From NCBI RefSeq assembly GCF_003233845.1, contig NZ_QKRB01000043.1, forward strand, positions 1 through 64,000: a stretch of DNA of 64,000 nt, written 5' to 3'. How positions within the stretch are numbered: position 1 is the first letter of the stretch; every line of letters begins with the position of its first letter. Shown in pieces: positions 33,949 through 43,299 of this stretch. This DNA is from Paenibacillus sambharensis. GTDB taxonomy: Bacteria > Bacillota > Bacilli > Paenibacillales > Paenibacillaceae. Both the position numbers and the translations under genes were made by a program. Below the pieces are notes generated by a model. It was not told the origin of the DNA. It searched no databases and saw only the letters and a program-made list of their open reading frames with translations.

Positions 33949-34848
33949 ATGAAATACAGACTTCTCGGAAAAACGGGCTTGAACGTTTCGGTTGTTGGCA
34001 TTGGTACTTGGCAGTTCGGAGGCGAGTGGGGAATTAATTACACTCAGGAAGAGGCAAGCGCTGTGCTTCGCAGAGGCAAGGAACTGGGCATCAATTTAAT
34101 TGATACAGCGGAATGCTACGGCGATCACCTGTCCGAGCGTCTGATTGGCGGTTACCTGAAGGAAGATAAGCGTGAGGACTGGATTCTTGCCACCAAGTTC
34201 GGGCATCACTTCCATGCGAATTTTACCCGTGATGATCGTGCTTCTACAGAAGACGTGCTCAAGCAGCTTGAGGATTCCCTTATTGCGCTGGGTACTGACT
34301 ATATTGATCTCTATCAGTTCCATTCGCTGCCCAACGAGGCATTTGATAACGATGAGTTGTGGACGATGCTGGATAAGCAGAAACAGGCAGGCAAGATCTG
34401 CCACCTGGGAATTTCGATCGGATCAAACGAGAATATCCACCAAACCGACAGAGCTACAGAAGTGGGCGCAGATGTTATTCAGGTTGTCTATAACCGTCTG
34501 GACCGTAAACCGGAGAAGGAAGTTTTTCCTTCCTGCGAACGTCAAAATCTTGGCGTACTGGCCAGGGTACCGCTGGCCAGCGGATTCCTTAGCGGAAAAT
34601 ATAACAAATCCTCCGTATTCCCGGGCAACGATGTTCGCTCCCGTGCAGCAGGAACGGCGGAGCGCGAGCGCATGCTGGAGGAAGCGGAGGAAATTGCAAG
34701 AACAGAAGTGCCTGCTGGCGTGCCTATGGCGGAGTGGGCGCTGGCATGGTGTCTTCAAAATCCTGTTGTCAGCTGCGTTATACCGGGCTGCAAGAATCCA
34801 GAACAGGTGGAATCTAACGCTAGGGCTGCAGAGCTGTTGAAAGATTAA
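33949..34848 (+). CDS. Aldo/keto reductase
   Basis: A 299-residue NADPH-dependent oxidoreductase of the (beta/alpha)8 aldo/keto reductase superfamily. Visible are the catalytic Asp/Tyr region NLIDTAECYGDHLSERLIG, the Lys in ATKFG, the His-containing YQFHSLP and the cofactor-binding GSN near the middle. It probably reduces aldehydes or sugar ketones. ATG 33949 follows GTGGGAGGG; an in-frame start 15 bases earlier overlaps that site. It is divergent from the dehydrogenase and precedes the TPR protein by 94 bases. Confidence 0.9.
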   Translation: MKYRLLGKTGLNVSVVGIGTWQFGGEWGINYTQEEASAVLRRGKELGINLIDTAECYGDHLSERLIGGYLKEDKREDWILATKFGHHFHANFTRDDRASTEDVLKQLEDSLIALGTDYIDLYQFHSLPNEAFDNDELWTMLDKQKQAGKICHLGISIGSNENIHQTDRATEVGADVIQVVYNRLDRKPEKEVFPSCERQNLGVLARVPLASGFLSGKYNKSSVFPGNDVRSRAAGTAERERMLEEAEEIARTEVPAGVPMAEWALAWCLQNPVVSCVIPGCKNPEQVESNARAAELLKD

Positions 34849-34942
34849 GATGCACTGGAATGCTGAAATGCATATAGCCTGACTTTTTCTGTTTATGGTA
34901 CAATTGTGATTATGATTTCATGAACAGGATGGCGGTAGAAAT

Positions 34943-35620
34943 ATGTTCAAATTATTGTCGTTTGGCTTTCTCTGGTACTTTTTCGGAAATCCGATCATAG
35001 CCGTACTGGTGCTGCTGGCCATTCTTTATTTGCTTGACCGCAGGTTTGTAGGCTTGTCACCGAGCCTTGTCAAGCCGTTAAAACGGCGCAGCCGGATTGC
35101 AAAGCTGAAGCAGCAGCTGCTCCTTAATCCCAATGACAGGTCCTCCCGTATGGAGCTTGCTCATCTTCTAATCGAGAAGCGTTCTTATAACGCGGCCGGA
35201 AAAGTGCTCGCGGAGCTAGGTGATTCGATGGAGCATTCGGCGGAATACTGGGATGACCTTGGAAATGTATACCTGCATACCGATGAATTGGAAAAGGGTG
35301 AGGAAGCGGTGCTGCGCGCGTTGTCCATCAACCCGCGTGTTAAATACGGACAGCCGTATTTAAGACTGGCGGCTGCCTCGGCGAAGCGGGATACGGGGAA
35401 AGCATTGACTTATCTGAATGCGTTCCGGGACCTTCACTCCTCTTCCTGCGAGGCGTATTATCGGCTTGGCGTTATATACAAGCAGATGGACCAAAAGGAT
35501 GAGGCAAAGCACGCTTTCCGTGAAGCTCTGGACATCTACAGAAGCCTTCCGAAGTATAAGAAACGGCAGGAGCGCGCATGGGCGGTTCGCAGCTTAATCA
35601 GCAGAGTGCTGCTAGGTTAG
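34943..35620 (+). CDS. Membrane-anchored TPR protein
   Basis: A 225-residue protein with one N-terminal membrane helix (about residues 7-31) and a cytoplasmic part made of tetratricopeptide-like repeats: about residues 57-90, 97-130 (EYWDDLGNVYLHTDELEKGEE) and 165-200 (AYYRLGVIYKQMDQKDEAK). Such proteins act as scaffolds. Nothing nearby points to a partner. ATG 34943 follows AGGATGGCGG, and a strong terminator comes after the stop. Confidence 0.75.
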   Translation: MFKLLSFGFLWYFFGNPIIAVLVLLAILYLLDRRFVGLSPSLVKPLKRRSRIAKLKQQLLLNPNDRSSRMELAHLLIEKRSYNAAGKVLAELGDSMEHSAEYWDDLGNVYLHTDELEKGEEAVLRALSINPRVKYGQPYLRLAAASAKRDTGKALTYLNAFRDLHSSSCEAYYRLGVIYKQMDQKDEAKHAFREALDIYRSLPKYKKRQERAWAVRSLISRVLLG

Positions 35621-35654
35621 AGGGCTTGCTAAGCGCTGTTTGCTACAACAGAAG

Positions 35655-35687
35655 ACCGGTTCCGGCTTGCCGGGGCCGGTTTTTTTA
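35655..35687 (+). terminator. Terminator of the TPR gene
   Basis: ACCGG (35655-35659) pairs with CCGGT (35676-35680), with inner CCGG/CCGG arms around CTTG, followed by seven T. Confidence 0.85.
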
Positions 35688-35809
35688 ATCGAAAACATAA
35701 CAGTGGTTTGTGCGATTGTACCCATTGTATTAAACTCGTAAATCGATGATAATTGAAATAACTGACAGAAAGTGTCGAAAATAAGAGTTTAGAATGTCGG
35801 GGGCTGGCG

Positions 35810-37555
35810 ATGAATAAAAACATTTGGCTAATCGCCGCCGTTTTGCTGCTTCTACTGCTGGGAATCAACAATACGGTTTATTATTTCTACACTAAGAAAT
35901 CGCTGGAGGATAGTTTAAGTCACGAGCTTTTGTCCGTCGCCAAGCAAATTGAGCTGTCCGTTGAGCAGTCCCGGTTGGGAGCGGAACGCTTTGAGGAGCA
36001 GATCGGACGGGAGCTGCGGGCGGCCGCTATAGCTGCTCAATTCGCGCTGGATCCCGATGTGGAGCTGGTGACCAATGAACAGCTAATGGAGCTGGCAAGA
36101 AGGCTCGATGTCTTGCATATCACTCTGCTCAAGGAAACAGAAGACAACATTGTGCTGTACCGCTCCTCTGATCCGCGGGAGATCGGGATCAAGACCGGCA
36201 CCTGGCGTCCATGGCATCAAGCCTTCAGGCAGCTGTTTGAAGAACACAATGTATCCATTGACTGGGGGCAGTCACTGCCGAACTTCTGGACAGGACCTTA
36301 CGATTTTGCTACATCTGACACAAGTAAATTGCGTAAATGGGGGTATTATTACGACGGCTCGACCAACTACATTATTGATCCCTATGTGAGCTATGAAGCT
36401 CTCCAGGCTTATGAGGAGAATACCGGAGTAGAAAGGCTGATAAGGAAAACACTTGAGGAAAACTCCTCCCTGCTTGAGATAGCCGGTATTAATCCAGTGA
36501 TCTATGAGACAGGTGCCGTTCAGACGATCACTTTCTCAGGAGAGACACTGGATCACGAGACACAAAAGCCGGTAATTTTCGGAACGAACAATTACAAGAC
36601 AGCCAAGGACCGCAAGGCTATCAGGAGAGCGTACGAAACTGGAACGAGTGTGACGGTTGATGGCCGGGTCAATGGTGTGCATGTTATGAAATCATTCATT
36701 CCCGTGGATATTGACAAGGTAACGAGCATCCTTGACGATGAGGGGCAGCCAATAAACCGGTACGTGCTGACGATTGTGTCCGACTACCAGGTTATTCAGT
36801 CCAAGCTGGACCGCCAATTCACCGGGATCGGTCTCGTCATCGGAGGTCTGACGCTGCTTAGTATTGCAATAGTATGGATCAGCATGCGGCTGCTGCAGCG
36901 CTCTAGAGAAAGAGTGGCGGCTGAGGCGCAGCGTACTTATGTAGAAGAGATTAACCAGATGTTCAACATGATCCGCGCGCAGCGGCATGATTTTCTGAAC
37001 CATGTGCAGACGATCCATTCGCTGGTTCAATTGAACAAGCTGGACGCATTGAAACGGTATGCACAGGAGCTGATCGGCGAGATACGCCTGACTAACGATA
37101 TCATCAATATTGGAAACCCTGCCATCGCAGCACTGGTTCGCTCCAAGCTGTCTCAAGCTGAATCTAACAAAATCACATTTGAGTGCCGTTTCAGCGGTCT
37201 GGAAAAACTGGATCTTGGAATGAAGTCACTCGATCTGACCCGGCTGATCGGCAACCTCACCGATAATGCCTTCGATGAGGTGTTGAAGTATCCTGAAGAC
37301 GAGCGTTTTGTAGAACTGCATGGCTCTCTGGAAAGCGGACGACTCGTATTTACGATCACCAATACGGCCAAGAATGCCAAGGCGATTAGTGAAATGCCGC
37401 TCTTTGCCTCTGGTTATACGACCAAGAATGAAGGCGGGCATCAAGGGCTCGGACTCTCGATCGTGAAATCTATCGTTGAACATTACAAGGGAAGTGTTAC
37501 GGTTGAGGCAGCGGGTGATGACCGAGTTTCGTTTATTATTGAAATACCGAATTAA
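35810..37555 (+). CDS. Orphan GHKL/Spo0B-type sensor histidine kinase
   Basis: A 581-residue membrane kinase. A first helix (about residues 5-25), a long extracytoplasmic region of about 310 residues and a second helix (about 340-362) precede a cytoplasmic part. The phospho-acceptor helix reads RAQRHDFLNHVQ (His 393), the SpoOB_a-type pattern of AgrC, CitS/DcuS and NatK-like kinases, and it is followed by a HATPase domain with DNAFDEV and GLGLSIVKS. No response regulator is encoded on either side. The sensor region has no domain I recognise. ATG 35810 has a GGGGGCTGG-type site. Confidence 0.85.
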   Translation: MNKNIWLIAAVLLLLLLGINNTVYYFYTKKSLEDSLSHELLSVAKQIELSVEQSRLGAERFEEQIGRELRAAAIAAQFALDPDVELVTNEQLMELARRLDVLHITLLKETEDNIVLYRSSDPREIGIKTGTWRPWHQAFRQLFEEHNVSIDWGQSLPNFWTGPYDFATSDTSKLRKWGYYYDGSTNYIIDPYVSYEALQAYEENTGVERLIRKTLEENSSLLEIAGINPVIYETGAVQTITFSGETLDHETQKPVIFGTNNYKTAKDRKAIRRAYETGTSVTVDGRVNGVHVMKSFIPVDIDKVTSILDDEGQPINRYVLTIVSDYQVIQSKLDRQFTGIGLVIGGLTLLSIAIVWISMRLLQRSRERVAAEAQRTYVEEINQMFNMIRAQRHDFLNHVQTIHSLVQLNKLDALKRYAQELIGEIRLTNDIINIGNPAIAALVRSKLSQAESNKITFECRFSGLEKLDLGMKSLDLTRLIGNLTDNAFDEVLKYPEDERFVELHGSLESGRLVFTITNTAKNAKAISEMPLFASGYTTKNEGGHQGLGLSIVKSIVEHYKGSVTVEAAGDDRVSFIIEIPN

Positions 37556-37587
37556 TCAAGCATTTGATTATATAAGCTGCCGCTGCT

Positions 37588-37631
37588 TGACTCTTCAGCC
37601 GTTTTTCCTTCGGCAGGAGAGTCATTTTTTT
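37588..37631 (+). terminator. Terminator of the orphan kinase gene
   Basis: TGACTCT (37588-37594) pairs with AGAGTCA (37618-37624); an inner GCCG/CGGC stem adds to it, and a run of T follows. Confidence 0.85.
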
Positions 37632-37680
37632 GTTATACTGTATGAATGACATAACGGACGGGGTGGGGGTAGATTGCGCA

Positions 37681-39264
37681 ATGAACCGACTGGCGGATGA
37701 GCAAGTGGATTTTTTGCAGAGCGCGATTGCCACGCTGATCGTTCCAACCATAATGGAACGAGGGTGGGACTACTACCGCAAGCGGAAGGTAATGGTTACA
37801 GAGGTGGTCGAGGGAAACGCGGTATACGGCGCTGTCAGCGGTGAATCCGTCTATGGGGTCATGCTGGATGCCGATGATTTTGCTTACAGCACTTGTACTT
37901 GCCCGTATAAAGGTTACTGCAAGCATATGGCTGCTGTCTTCTTCCACTACTACGAGACGACAGGGGAGAATCCTGAGACCTGGTATAGGGACTATAAGGA
38001 TCGGAATCTACCTGCAGGCATCAAGGGTAAAGCTGCTCTTGAAGCGGCTGCCTCCAGGGTGGAGGATGTGCCGGATCAAGAGTCGGGACCATCTGCATGG
38101 CGGGATTTTTTTGCGAAGGACTACGGGGATATATGGCGCCAGTGCCGGCACTCCCTTCATCCGCTCCAGCCAGTGCTGCAGGAGCTCAAGGGCAAGTCCA
38201 AGCTGTGGCCCGAGCCGCTGCGCCGGGTTCACTGGCTTCATGTTATCTCATTCGTGCTTGAGCAGGTTGAACTGGCCTATGCCTCAACGGATGCTTATAA
38301 CCGTTATTATTATGAAATGTCGTTCAGCCGTTCGGTTGACCCGTGGATTGCTCATTTCAACGATCTCGTTGCGGAACTGAAGCCAACGGAAATGGCCGCA
38401 GGGGAACAGGAATGGATCGACAGCCTGAATCATGTGCTGCGTGAGAATGCACTCCGGGTGTCTTTCGTCCTTCTTAGATGGGATTATATGCTTCATGTGC
38501 TGTGGAAACAGCTTGCCGGAAACCCTGTGCTTGCGGCTGAAGAACGTGAAGCGCTTAACAAGCTGGCAGCAGCCGGAGATTGGGATGACAGGCAGCTCTC
38601 CGTGCTGCAGGCGGCTAAAGCGCAGCTCAGCTTCCGCGAGGGCGATGATGCAGAGGCGATTAAGCTGCTGGAGGACACACCGTTTGAACGCACCTCACTG
38701 TTCATTTACGAGTTTGCGGAGCAGCGTCTGGGAGCCCGCCATAAGGAAGGGTTGATCCGCTGGCTTGATTTTATTGGAAGCAAGCTGGCGGATTGCCGCA
38801 ACTCTACAATGCTGCGGCCATTCATGAGGCTTTGCCGGGAAGCGGATCTGAACTGGCCGGATTCGGGACGCTGGCTGGATATGATGACGCAGCATCTTCC
38901 TTATTCTTATGCAGAATTGTCGGCTCATCTATTGGAACGGGGCAAATACGAAGAATGGGCGGATCTTCAGCTTCTGCTGACCATCCGTCCTGATGAGCTG
39001 GATGTACAGGATATCCGGCAGGTGGCCAAGTCGGCACCGGCTTATCTGCTTCCGCTCTACCATCAGGCGGTTGATGACTCCATTCAAACGCGCAACCGCC
39101 AGGGTTATAAGACAGCAGTCAAACTGCTGAAACGTCTTGAGAAACTGTACACGTCAAGCGGCCGAAGCGTCGTATGGAAACGATATATAACTCAACTGCA
39201 TATGAAGCACTCAAGGCTTAGGGCGCTGCAGGAAGAGTTGAAGAAAGGGAAGCTGGTGCCATGA
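37681..39264 (+). CDS. SWIM zinc-finger protein
   Basis: A 527-residue protein with an N-terminal SWIM zinc finger at about residues 70-85, CTCPYKGYCKH (CxCxnCxH), likely to bind DNA or protein. The rest is helix-rich with no motif I can name. Bacterial SWIM proteins are often encoded next to SNF2-type helicases; here the stop overlaps the helicase start by four bases (ATGA), so the two products are probably made in fixed ratio and may form a complex. I chose ATG 37681 behind GGGGTGGGGG; longer in-frame starts (TTG 37630, ATG 37642) overlap the terminator before it. Confidence 0.8.
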   Translation: MNRLADEQVDFLQSAIATLIVPTIMERGWDYYRKRKVMVTEVVEGNAVYGAVSGESVYGVMLDADDFAYSTCTCPYKGYCKHMAAVFFHYYETTGENPETWYRDYKDRNLPAGIKGKAALEAAASRVEDVPDQESGPSAWRDFFAKDYGDIWRQCRHSLHPLQPVLQELKGKSKLWPEPLRRVHWLHVISFVLEQVELAYASTDAYNRYYYEMSFSRSVDPWIAHFNDLVAELKPTEMAAGEQEWIDSLNHVLRENALRVSFVLLRWDYMLHVLWKQLAGNPVLAAEEREALNKLAAAGDWDDRQLSVLQAAKAQLSFREGDDAEAIKLLEDTPFERTSLFIYEFAEQRLGARHKEGLIRWLDFIGSKLADCRNSTMLRPFMRLCREADLNWPDSGRWLDMMTQHLPYSYAELSAHLLERGKYEEWADLQLLLTIRPDELDVQDIRQVAKSAPAYLLPLYHQAVDDSIQTRNRQGYKTAVKLLKRLEKLYTSSGRSVVWKRYITQLHMKHSRLRALQEELKKGKLVP

Positions 39265-42188
39265 ACGGGACGACAAGTATCCGGGCATGCAGTCTGGATG
39301 GGATCTGGCTGGCAGGAGAGGGGTTATGGCTCACTGCCGATGACTGGCATGGAACGGTTGAACGGCTGAGGAAGTCACTGTTTGGCTGGCACAGCGGCTC
39401 TTGGTTTGGCGAACAGATAACGAAAAAGGTTAATAGGCATACTGAAGGGCTTCTGCTCAGCCCCTTGATGGCGGTTGATTATATGTCGGAACCAAGACCG
39501 GTTCACCTGCTCAAAGTGGAGTGGAGTGAAAGGCTGGCGGTTCTTAGAGATGCAGCTGCCTGGATTCGCACTGCCATGATGCTTGGATGGTTTGCACCCG
39601 ACCTACGGTATTGGTCGCAGGGGGAGAGAGCCTGGAAACCGTCGCCTCCGGAGAGCGATCCTGCGGCGGCGGAGCAGTGGCGGGAGCTTCTTGAGCGGGC
39701 TGATGCGCTTAAGCTGGAAGGCTTGGAGCAATGGCTCAGCGAAGCGCTGGAGGAGCTGTTTGCCTCGGATGAAGAAGCAGGTGAGGCGCTTCGCAGCCTC
39801 CTGGTTCGAACAGGTGCGGAGCTTTCGGGCAGGTCCGCGGCGGATGAAGAGGATTGGCTGGTCTCCATCGGCTGGAAGTCCGACGATACTCCGTTTCGAA
39901 TTGCTCTGCAGCTGCTGGAACCGGATGAAGAACATCAATGGAAGCTTGCCGTACATCTGCAGGACAGGGAGTATCCTGAGCAGTCGTTTGTACTGCGTGA
40001 ACGAACCTCTGCTGTGAGCGGGGCAGCCGGCACGGATAGCTGGCCGGGACTTGACGATTGCCCGCCCTCCTGGGAGCCATGGCTGTCACAACGGCTGGCA
40101 AAGGAAGAAGACAAGTGGCTCGCTGTGCTGCCCGAGATCGAAAATCCTGCTCATCCCGGTACAATCCGGCTGGCTGTAACAGAGCAGGAGGCATGGGAAT
40201 TCCTTCAGCATGGAAGCCTTAAGCTTTTGCAAGCCGGCTGTGCCGTCATGCTGCCATCATGGTGGGAGGCGGTCCGTACAAGGCGTGTCCGCCTCAAGGC
40301 AAAGGTCAAGTCATCTGTCGGCTCCGGCGCGCAGCCGATGTTTGGATTGAATCAAATTGTACAGTTTGACTGGAAGCTCGCTGTTGGAAACCTTGACCTG
40401 ACAGAAGAGGATTTCAGCAGGCTTGCTGAGGAAAACCGCAGGCTGCTCAAAATCGGCGGCGAATGGGTCCATCTTGATCCGAAGGACATCCAGCTGGTCA
40501 AGTCCTGGATTAAGAAAGCCGGTAAGACGAAGGGCATGACCTTCCGTGATGTGCTTGAGTGGCATCTCCGCGGCGAGCATCCGCTAGATGCAGGGGAAAA
40601 CGCTGAAGATAATGGCATGGCAACGGCAGTCATTGAACTTAACGAGCATTTGGCTGCCTGGATTGACCAGCTGCAGCATGCTGCGGGTCTGCCGCCAGTG
40701 AACAAGCCGCAATCCTTCATGGGCGAACTCCGGCCTTACCAGCTCGAAGGTGTATCCTGGCTGGCCTTCCTCCGCAGGTTTGGGCTGGGAGGCTGTCTGG
40801 CTGACGATATGGGGCTTGGCAAGACCGTTCAATTTACTGCTTATCTGCTGCATATCAAGGAGCAGAATGAAGCAGCGGGGGTTACGGAATCCCACCCCTC
40901 ACTCCTCATATGTCCTACCTCGGTCATCGGCAACTGGGAGAAGGAGCTGGAGAGATTTGCCCCTGATTTGACGGTATATGTGCACTATGGACCGCGGAGG
41001 ACTAAGGGTGAGGCCTTCCGGGAAGCGGTACGCGGCGCGGATCTAGTCTTGACCTCATATGCGCTCGCACCGCTTGACGAGGAAGAGCTTACGATGATTG
41101 AGTGGGACGCGCTCTGTCTGGACGAAGCCCAGAATATCAAAAATGTGTATACGAAGCAGTCGTCCGCTATCCGCAGACTGCCTGCCCGCCACCGGATCGC
41201 CCTTACGGGCACGCCGATGGAGAATCGGCTGACTGAGCTCTGGTCTATTCATGACTTTATGAACCCCGGTTATCTCGGGAGCCTGGGGGAGTTTCGCAGC
41301 CAAGTCGTGCAGCCGATAGAGCGTTCGCGTGATGAAGCACTGATCCGCCAGCTTCAGCAATGGGTGAAACCATTCATGCTGCGGCGTCTGAAGAAGGACC
41401 CGGCTATACAGCTGTCTTTGCCTGATAAGAACGAAGCTAAGACCTTTGTCTCATTAACGGCCGAGCAGGGTGTCCTGTATGAGAACACGGTCAATGAGCT
41501 GCTCGAAGGTCTGGATGATCTGTCGCCGATGAAGCGCCGCGGCCTGATTCTCGCAACCTTGACGAGATTGAAGCAGATATGTAATCATCCGTCTCTGATG
41601 TTAGGCGATATACCAGGAGGTCCGGCCTCTTGGGAGGCAGGCCGCTCGGGTAAGGTAATCAGGCTCCTGGAGATGGTGGAGGAGCTGGCGGCCGAGGGAG
41701 ACCGCTGCCTGATTTTCACCCAGTTTATTGATATGGGCGCCATGATCAAAGCCAAGCTTGAAGAGCAGCTGGGGATGCCTGTTCCCTATCTTCATGGCGG
41801 GGTGGCGAAGAATGAGCGTGATGCCATGATTCAGAACTTCCAGGACACCTCGAAGCCGGGCTGTGCGTTCGTGCTCTCCCTGAAGGCGGGGGGGACCGGG
41901 TTAAATCTGACAGCAGCCAATCATGTCTTTCACTTTGACAGATGGTGGAACCCGGCAGTGGAGAACCAGGCTACAGACCGGGCGTTCCGGATCGGCCAGA
42001 CGAAGGATGTACAGGTTCATAAATTTGTTACCATCGGGACACTTGAAGAGCGGATTGACGATATGCTGACCCGGAAGCAATCGATGAACGACCAGGTGGT
42101 CGGACAGTCGGAAGGCTGGATAACGGAGCTTGGCAAGGATGAGCTGAAGGCATTGTTCACACTGCGCAGAACATGGTTCGATGGCTAA
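39261..42188 (+). CDS. SNF2-family DEAD/DEAH-type helicase
   Basis: A 975-residue Swi2/Snf2-type ATPase. An N-terminal region of about 480 residues without recognised motif is followed by the motor: motif I DDMGLGKT (about residue 515), motif Ia region LLICPTSVIGNWEKE, motif II DEAQ (about 620), motif III TGTPMENR, and the C-terminal helicase half with FTQFIDMG, LKAGGTGLNLTAANHV and QATDRAFRIGQTK. Such ATPases translocate on double-stranded DNA and remodel nucleoprotein complexes, for example in transcription recycling or repair. It is translationally coupled to the SWIM gene. It probably starts at ATG 39261, within the upstream stop. Confidence 0.92.
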   Translation: MNGTTSIRACSLDGIWLAGEGLWLTADDWHGTVERLRKSLFGWHSGSWFGEQITKKVNRHTEGLLLSPLMAVDYMSEPRPVHLLKVEWSERLAVLRDAAAWIRTAMMLGWFAPDLRYWSQGERAWKPSPPESDPAAAEQWRELLERADALKLEGLEQWLSEALEELFASDEEAGEALRSLLVRTGAELSGRSAADEEDWLVSIGWKSDDTPFRIALQLLEPDEEHQWKLAVHLQDREYPEQSFVLRERTSAVSGAAGTDSWPGLDDCPPSWEPWLSQRLAKEEDKWLAVLPEIENPAHPGTIRLAVTEQEAWEFLQHGSLKLLQAGCAVMLPSWWEAVRTRRVRLKAKVKSSVGSGAQPMFGLNQIVQFDWKLAVGNLDLTEEDFSRLAEENRRLLKIGGEWVHLDPKDIQLVKSWIKKAGKTKGMTFRDVLEWHLRGEHPLDAGENAEDNGMATAVIELNEHLAAWIDQLQHAAGLPPVNKPQSFMGELRPYQLEGVSWLAFLRRFGLGGCLADDMGLGKTVQFTAYLLHIKEQNEAAGVTESHPSLLICPTSVIGNWEKELERFAPDLTVYVHYGPRRTKGEAFREAVRGADLVLTSYALAPLDEEELTMIEWDALCLDEAQNIKNVYTKQSSAIRRLPARHRIALTGTPMENRLTELWSIHDFMNPGYLGSLGEFRSQVVQPIERSRDEALIRQLQQWVKPFMLRRLKKDPAIQLSLPDKNEAKTFVSLTAEQGVLYENTVNELLEGLDDLSPMKRRGLILATLTRLKQICNHPSLMLGDIPGGPASWEAGRSGKVIRLLEMVEELAAEGDRCLIFTQFIDMGAMIKAKLEEQLGMPVPYLHGGVAKNERDAMIQNFQDTSKPGCAFVLSLKAGGTGLNLTAANHVFHFDRWWNPAVENQATDRAFRIGQTKDVQVHKFVTIGTLEERIDDMLTRKQSMNDQVVGQSEGWITELGKDELKALFTLRRTWFDG

Positions 42189-42228
42189 GTCCGTTGGCTA
42201 AGGTCAGGGAAGGCGAGGTGCCGTATTG

Positions 42229-42450
42229 ATGAAGGATACAGATCATAGCGGGGATGTCCGGGCGGCTGGCAAACAAATCCCTGACCGGCTAAGCAGCCGG
42301 AGCAAGGAAGGAAGCACAAGCGCCACAGAAACGGAAACGAATCCGGCTCAGGGGAAAACGATAGAGCCTGCCGCTAGGCCCGGTGCAAGCGAGGATTGGC
42401 AGAAGCTGTTCGCAGCTGTCCGGAGCGGCTTGGAGCGGCTTCGCGAGTAG
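42229..42450 (+). CDS. Small hydrophilic protein behind the SNF2 gene
   Basis: A 73-residue, strongly polar, Ser/Thr/Glu-rich protein, probably disordered except for a short C-terminal helix (DWQKLFAAVRSGLERLRE). I do not recognise it. It begins 40 bases after the SNF2 stop with GGCGAGG upstream of ATG 42229 and is followed by a terminator, so it would be the third gene of the SWIM/SNF2 operon. Its coding status is plausible but not certain. Confidence 0.5.
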   Translation: MKDTDHSGDVRAAGKQIPDRLSSRSKEGSTSATETETNPAQGKTIEPAARPGASEDWQKLFAAVRSGLERLRE

Positions 42451-42466
42451 GGAGCAGCAAATAATA

Positions 42467-42512
42467 AGAACGGCAGGACTGGACAGGTAAGATGTCCGGG
42501 CTCTGCCGTTCT
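42467..42512. terminator. Terminator between converging genes
   Basis: AGAACGGCAG (42467-42476) pairs perfectly with CTGCCGTTCT (42503-42512); an inner GGACA/TGTCC stem adds to it. It lies between the converging SWIM/SNF2 unit and the TSUP transporter gene and can serve both directions, though the T runs are weak. Confidence 0.75.
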
Positions 42513-42517
42513 CTGGT

Positions 42518-43282
42518 TTAATGAAAGCTATCCCAGGCTTGTTTGCCGATTAGCGTGATGGTGACTATGATGAACAACGGACGGATATACGAAGCGCCCT
42601 TGCGGATCGCGAGCCGGGAGCCGGCCAGTGCTCCTGCTATCATGGCGATCCCCATGATGATGCCATACATATAATTGACCGAGCCCATCAGAATAAAGGT
42701 CATCAAGCTTGCCGCATTACTGGTGAAATTCAGCACTTTCGCATTGCCGGCAGCCGTTACAAAATCAAACCCCAGGAAAAGAAAAGCGAAAATCAGGAAT
42801 GATCCCGTCCCCGGTCCGAAGAAGCCGTCATAGAAGCCGATAGCAAAAGCTGCTATGATGCTCAGCGCACGGGTCTTGTTCGTTAAGCCGGTATACGTCG
42901 AGATGCTCCCCCAGTCTTTCTTCAGCAGGGTATAAATGGTGACGCCAATCAGCAGAACAATGACGGCGGGCTTCAGCAGTTCTACCGGGACATGCCTGAC
43001 CGTATAAGTGCCCAGCACCGCGCCCGTTAACGAGAAGGGGATAAGATACTTCACGACACTGTAATCGATTTTGCCCGAACGCGCGAAAGCGATTGTGCTT
43101 GTAAGGGAAGACATCGTAGAGGCCAGCTTGTTCGTTCCAAGCACCACCGGCACCGGCAGTCCGGTCAGCAGCAGTGCAGGAACCGATATCAACCCGCCTC
43201 CTCCGACCACTGAATCGAAGAAAGCAGCTAAAAATCCAAGAAGAAAGATTAATACAATGATCTGCAAACTTATATCATCCAT
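42518..43282 (-). CDS. TSUP-family (TauE/SafE) membrane transporter
   Basis: A 254-residue membrane protein with about eight helices in two repeats, fitting the TSUP/TauE/SafE family of sulfite, sulfonate or organic-acid exporters. The motifs GGGGLISVPALL and GFYDGFFGPGTGSFLIF, one per half, are family hallmarks. ATG 43282 has GGAGGG nine bases before it on the minus strand; a longer frame overlaps the yfbR-like gene. It follows that gene by 17 bases, so the two form an operon, though no functional link is obvious. Confidence 0.88.
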   Translation of the reverse strand: MDDISLQIIVLIFLLGFLAAFFDSVVGGGGLISVPALLLTGLPVPVVLGTNKLASTMSSLTSTIAFARSGKIDYSVVKYLIPFSLTGAVLGTYTVRHVPVELLKPAVIVLLIGVTIYTLLKKDWGSISTYTGLTNKTRALSIIAAFAIGFYDGFFGPGTGSFLIFAFLFLGFDFVTAAGNAKVLNFTSNAASLMTFILMGSVNYMYGIIMGIAMIAGALAGSRLAIRKGASYIRPLFIIVTITLIGKQAWDSFH

Positions 43283-43299
43283 GCGGGGACCCTCCGGCC

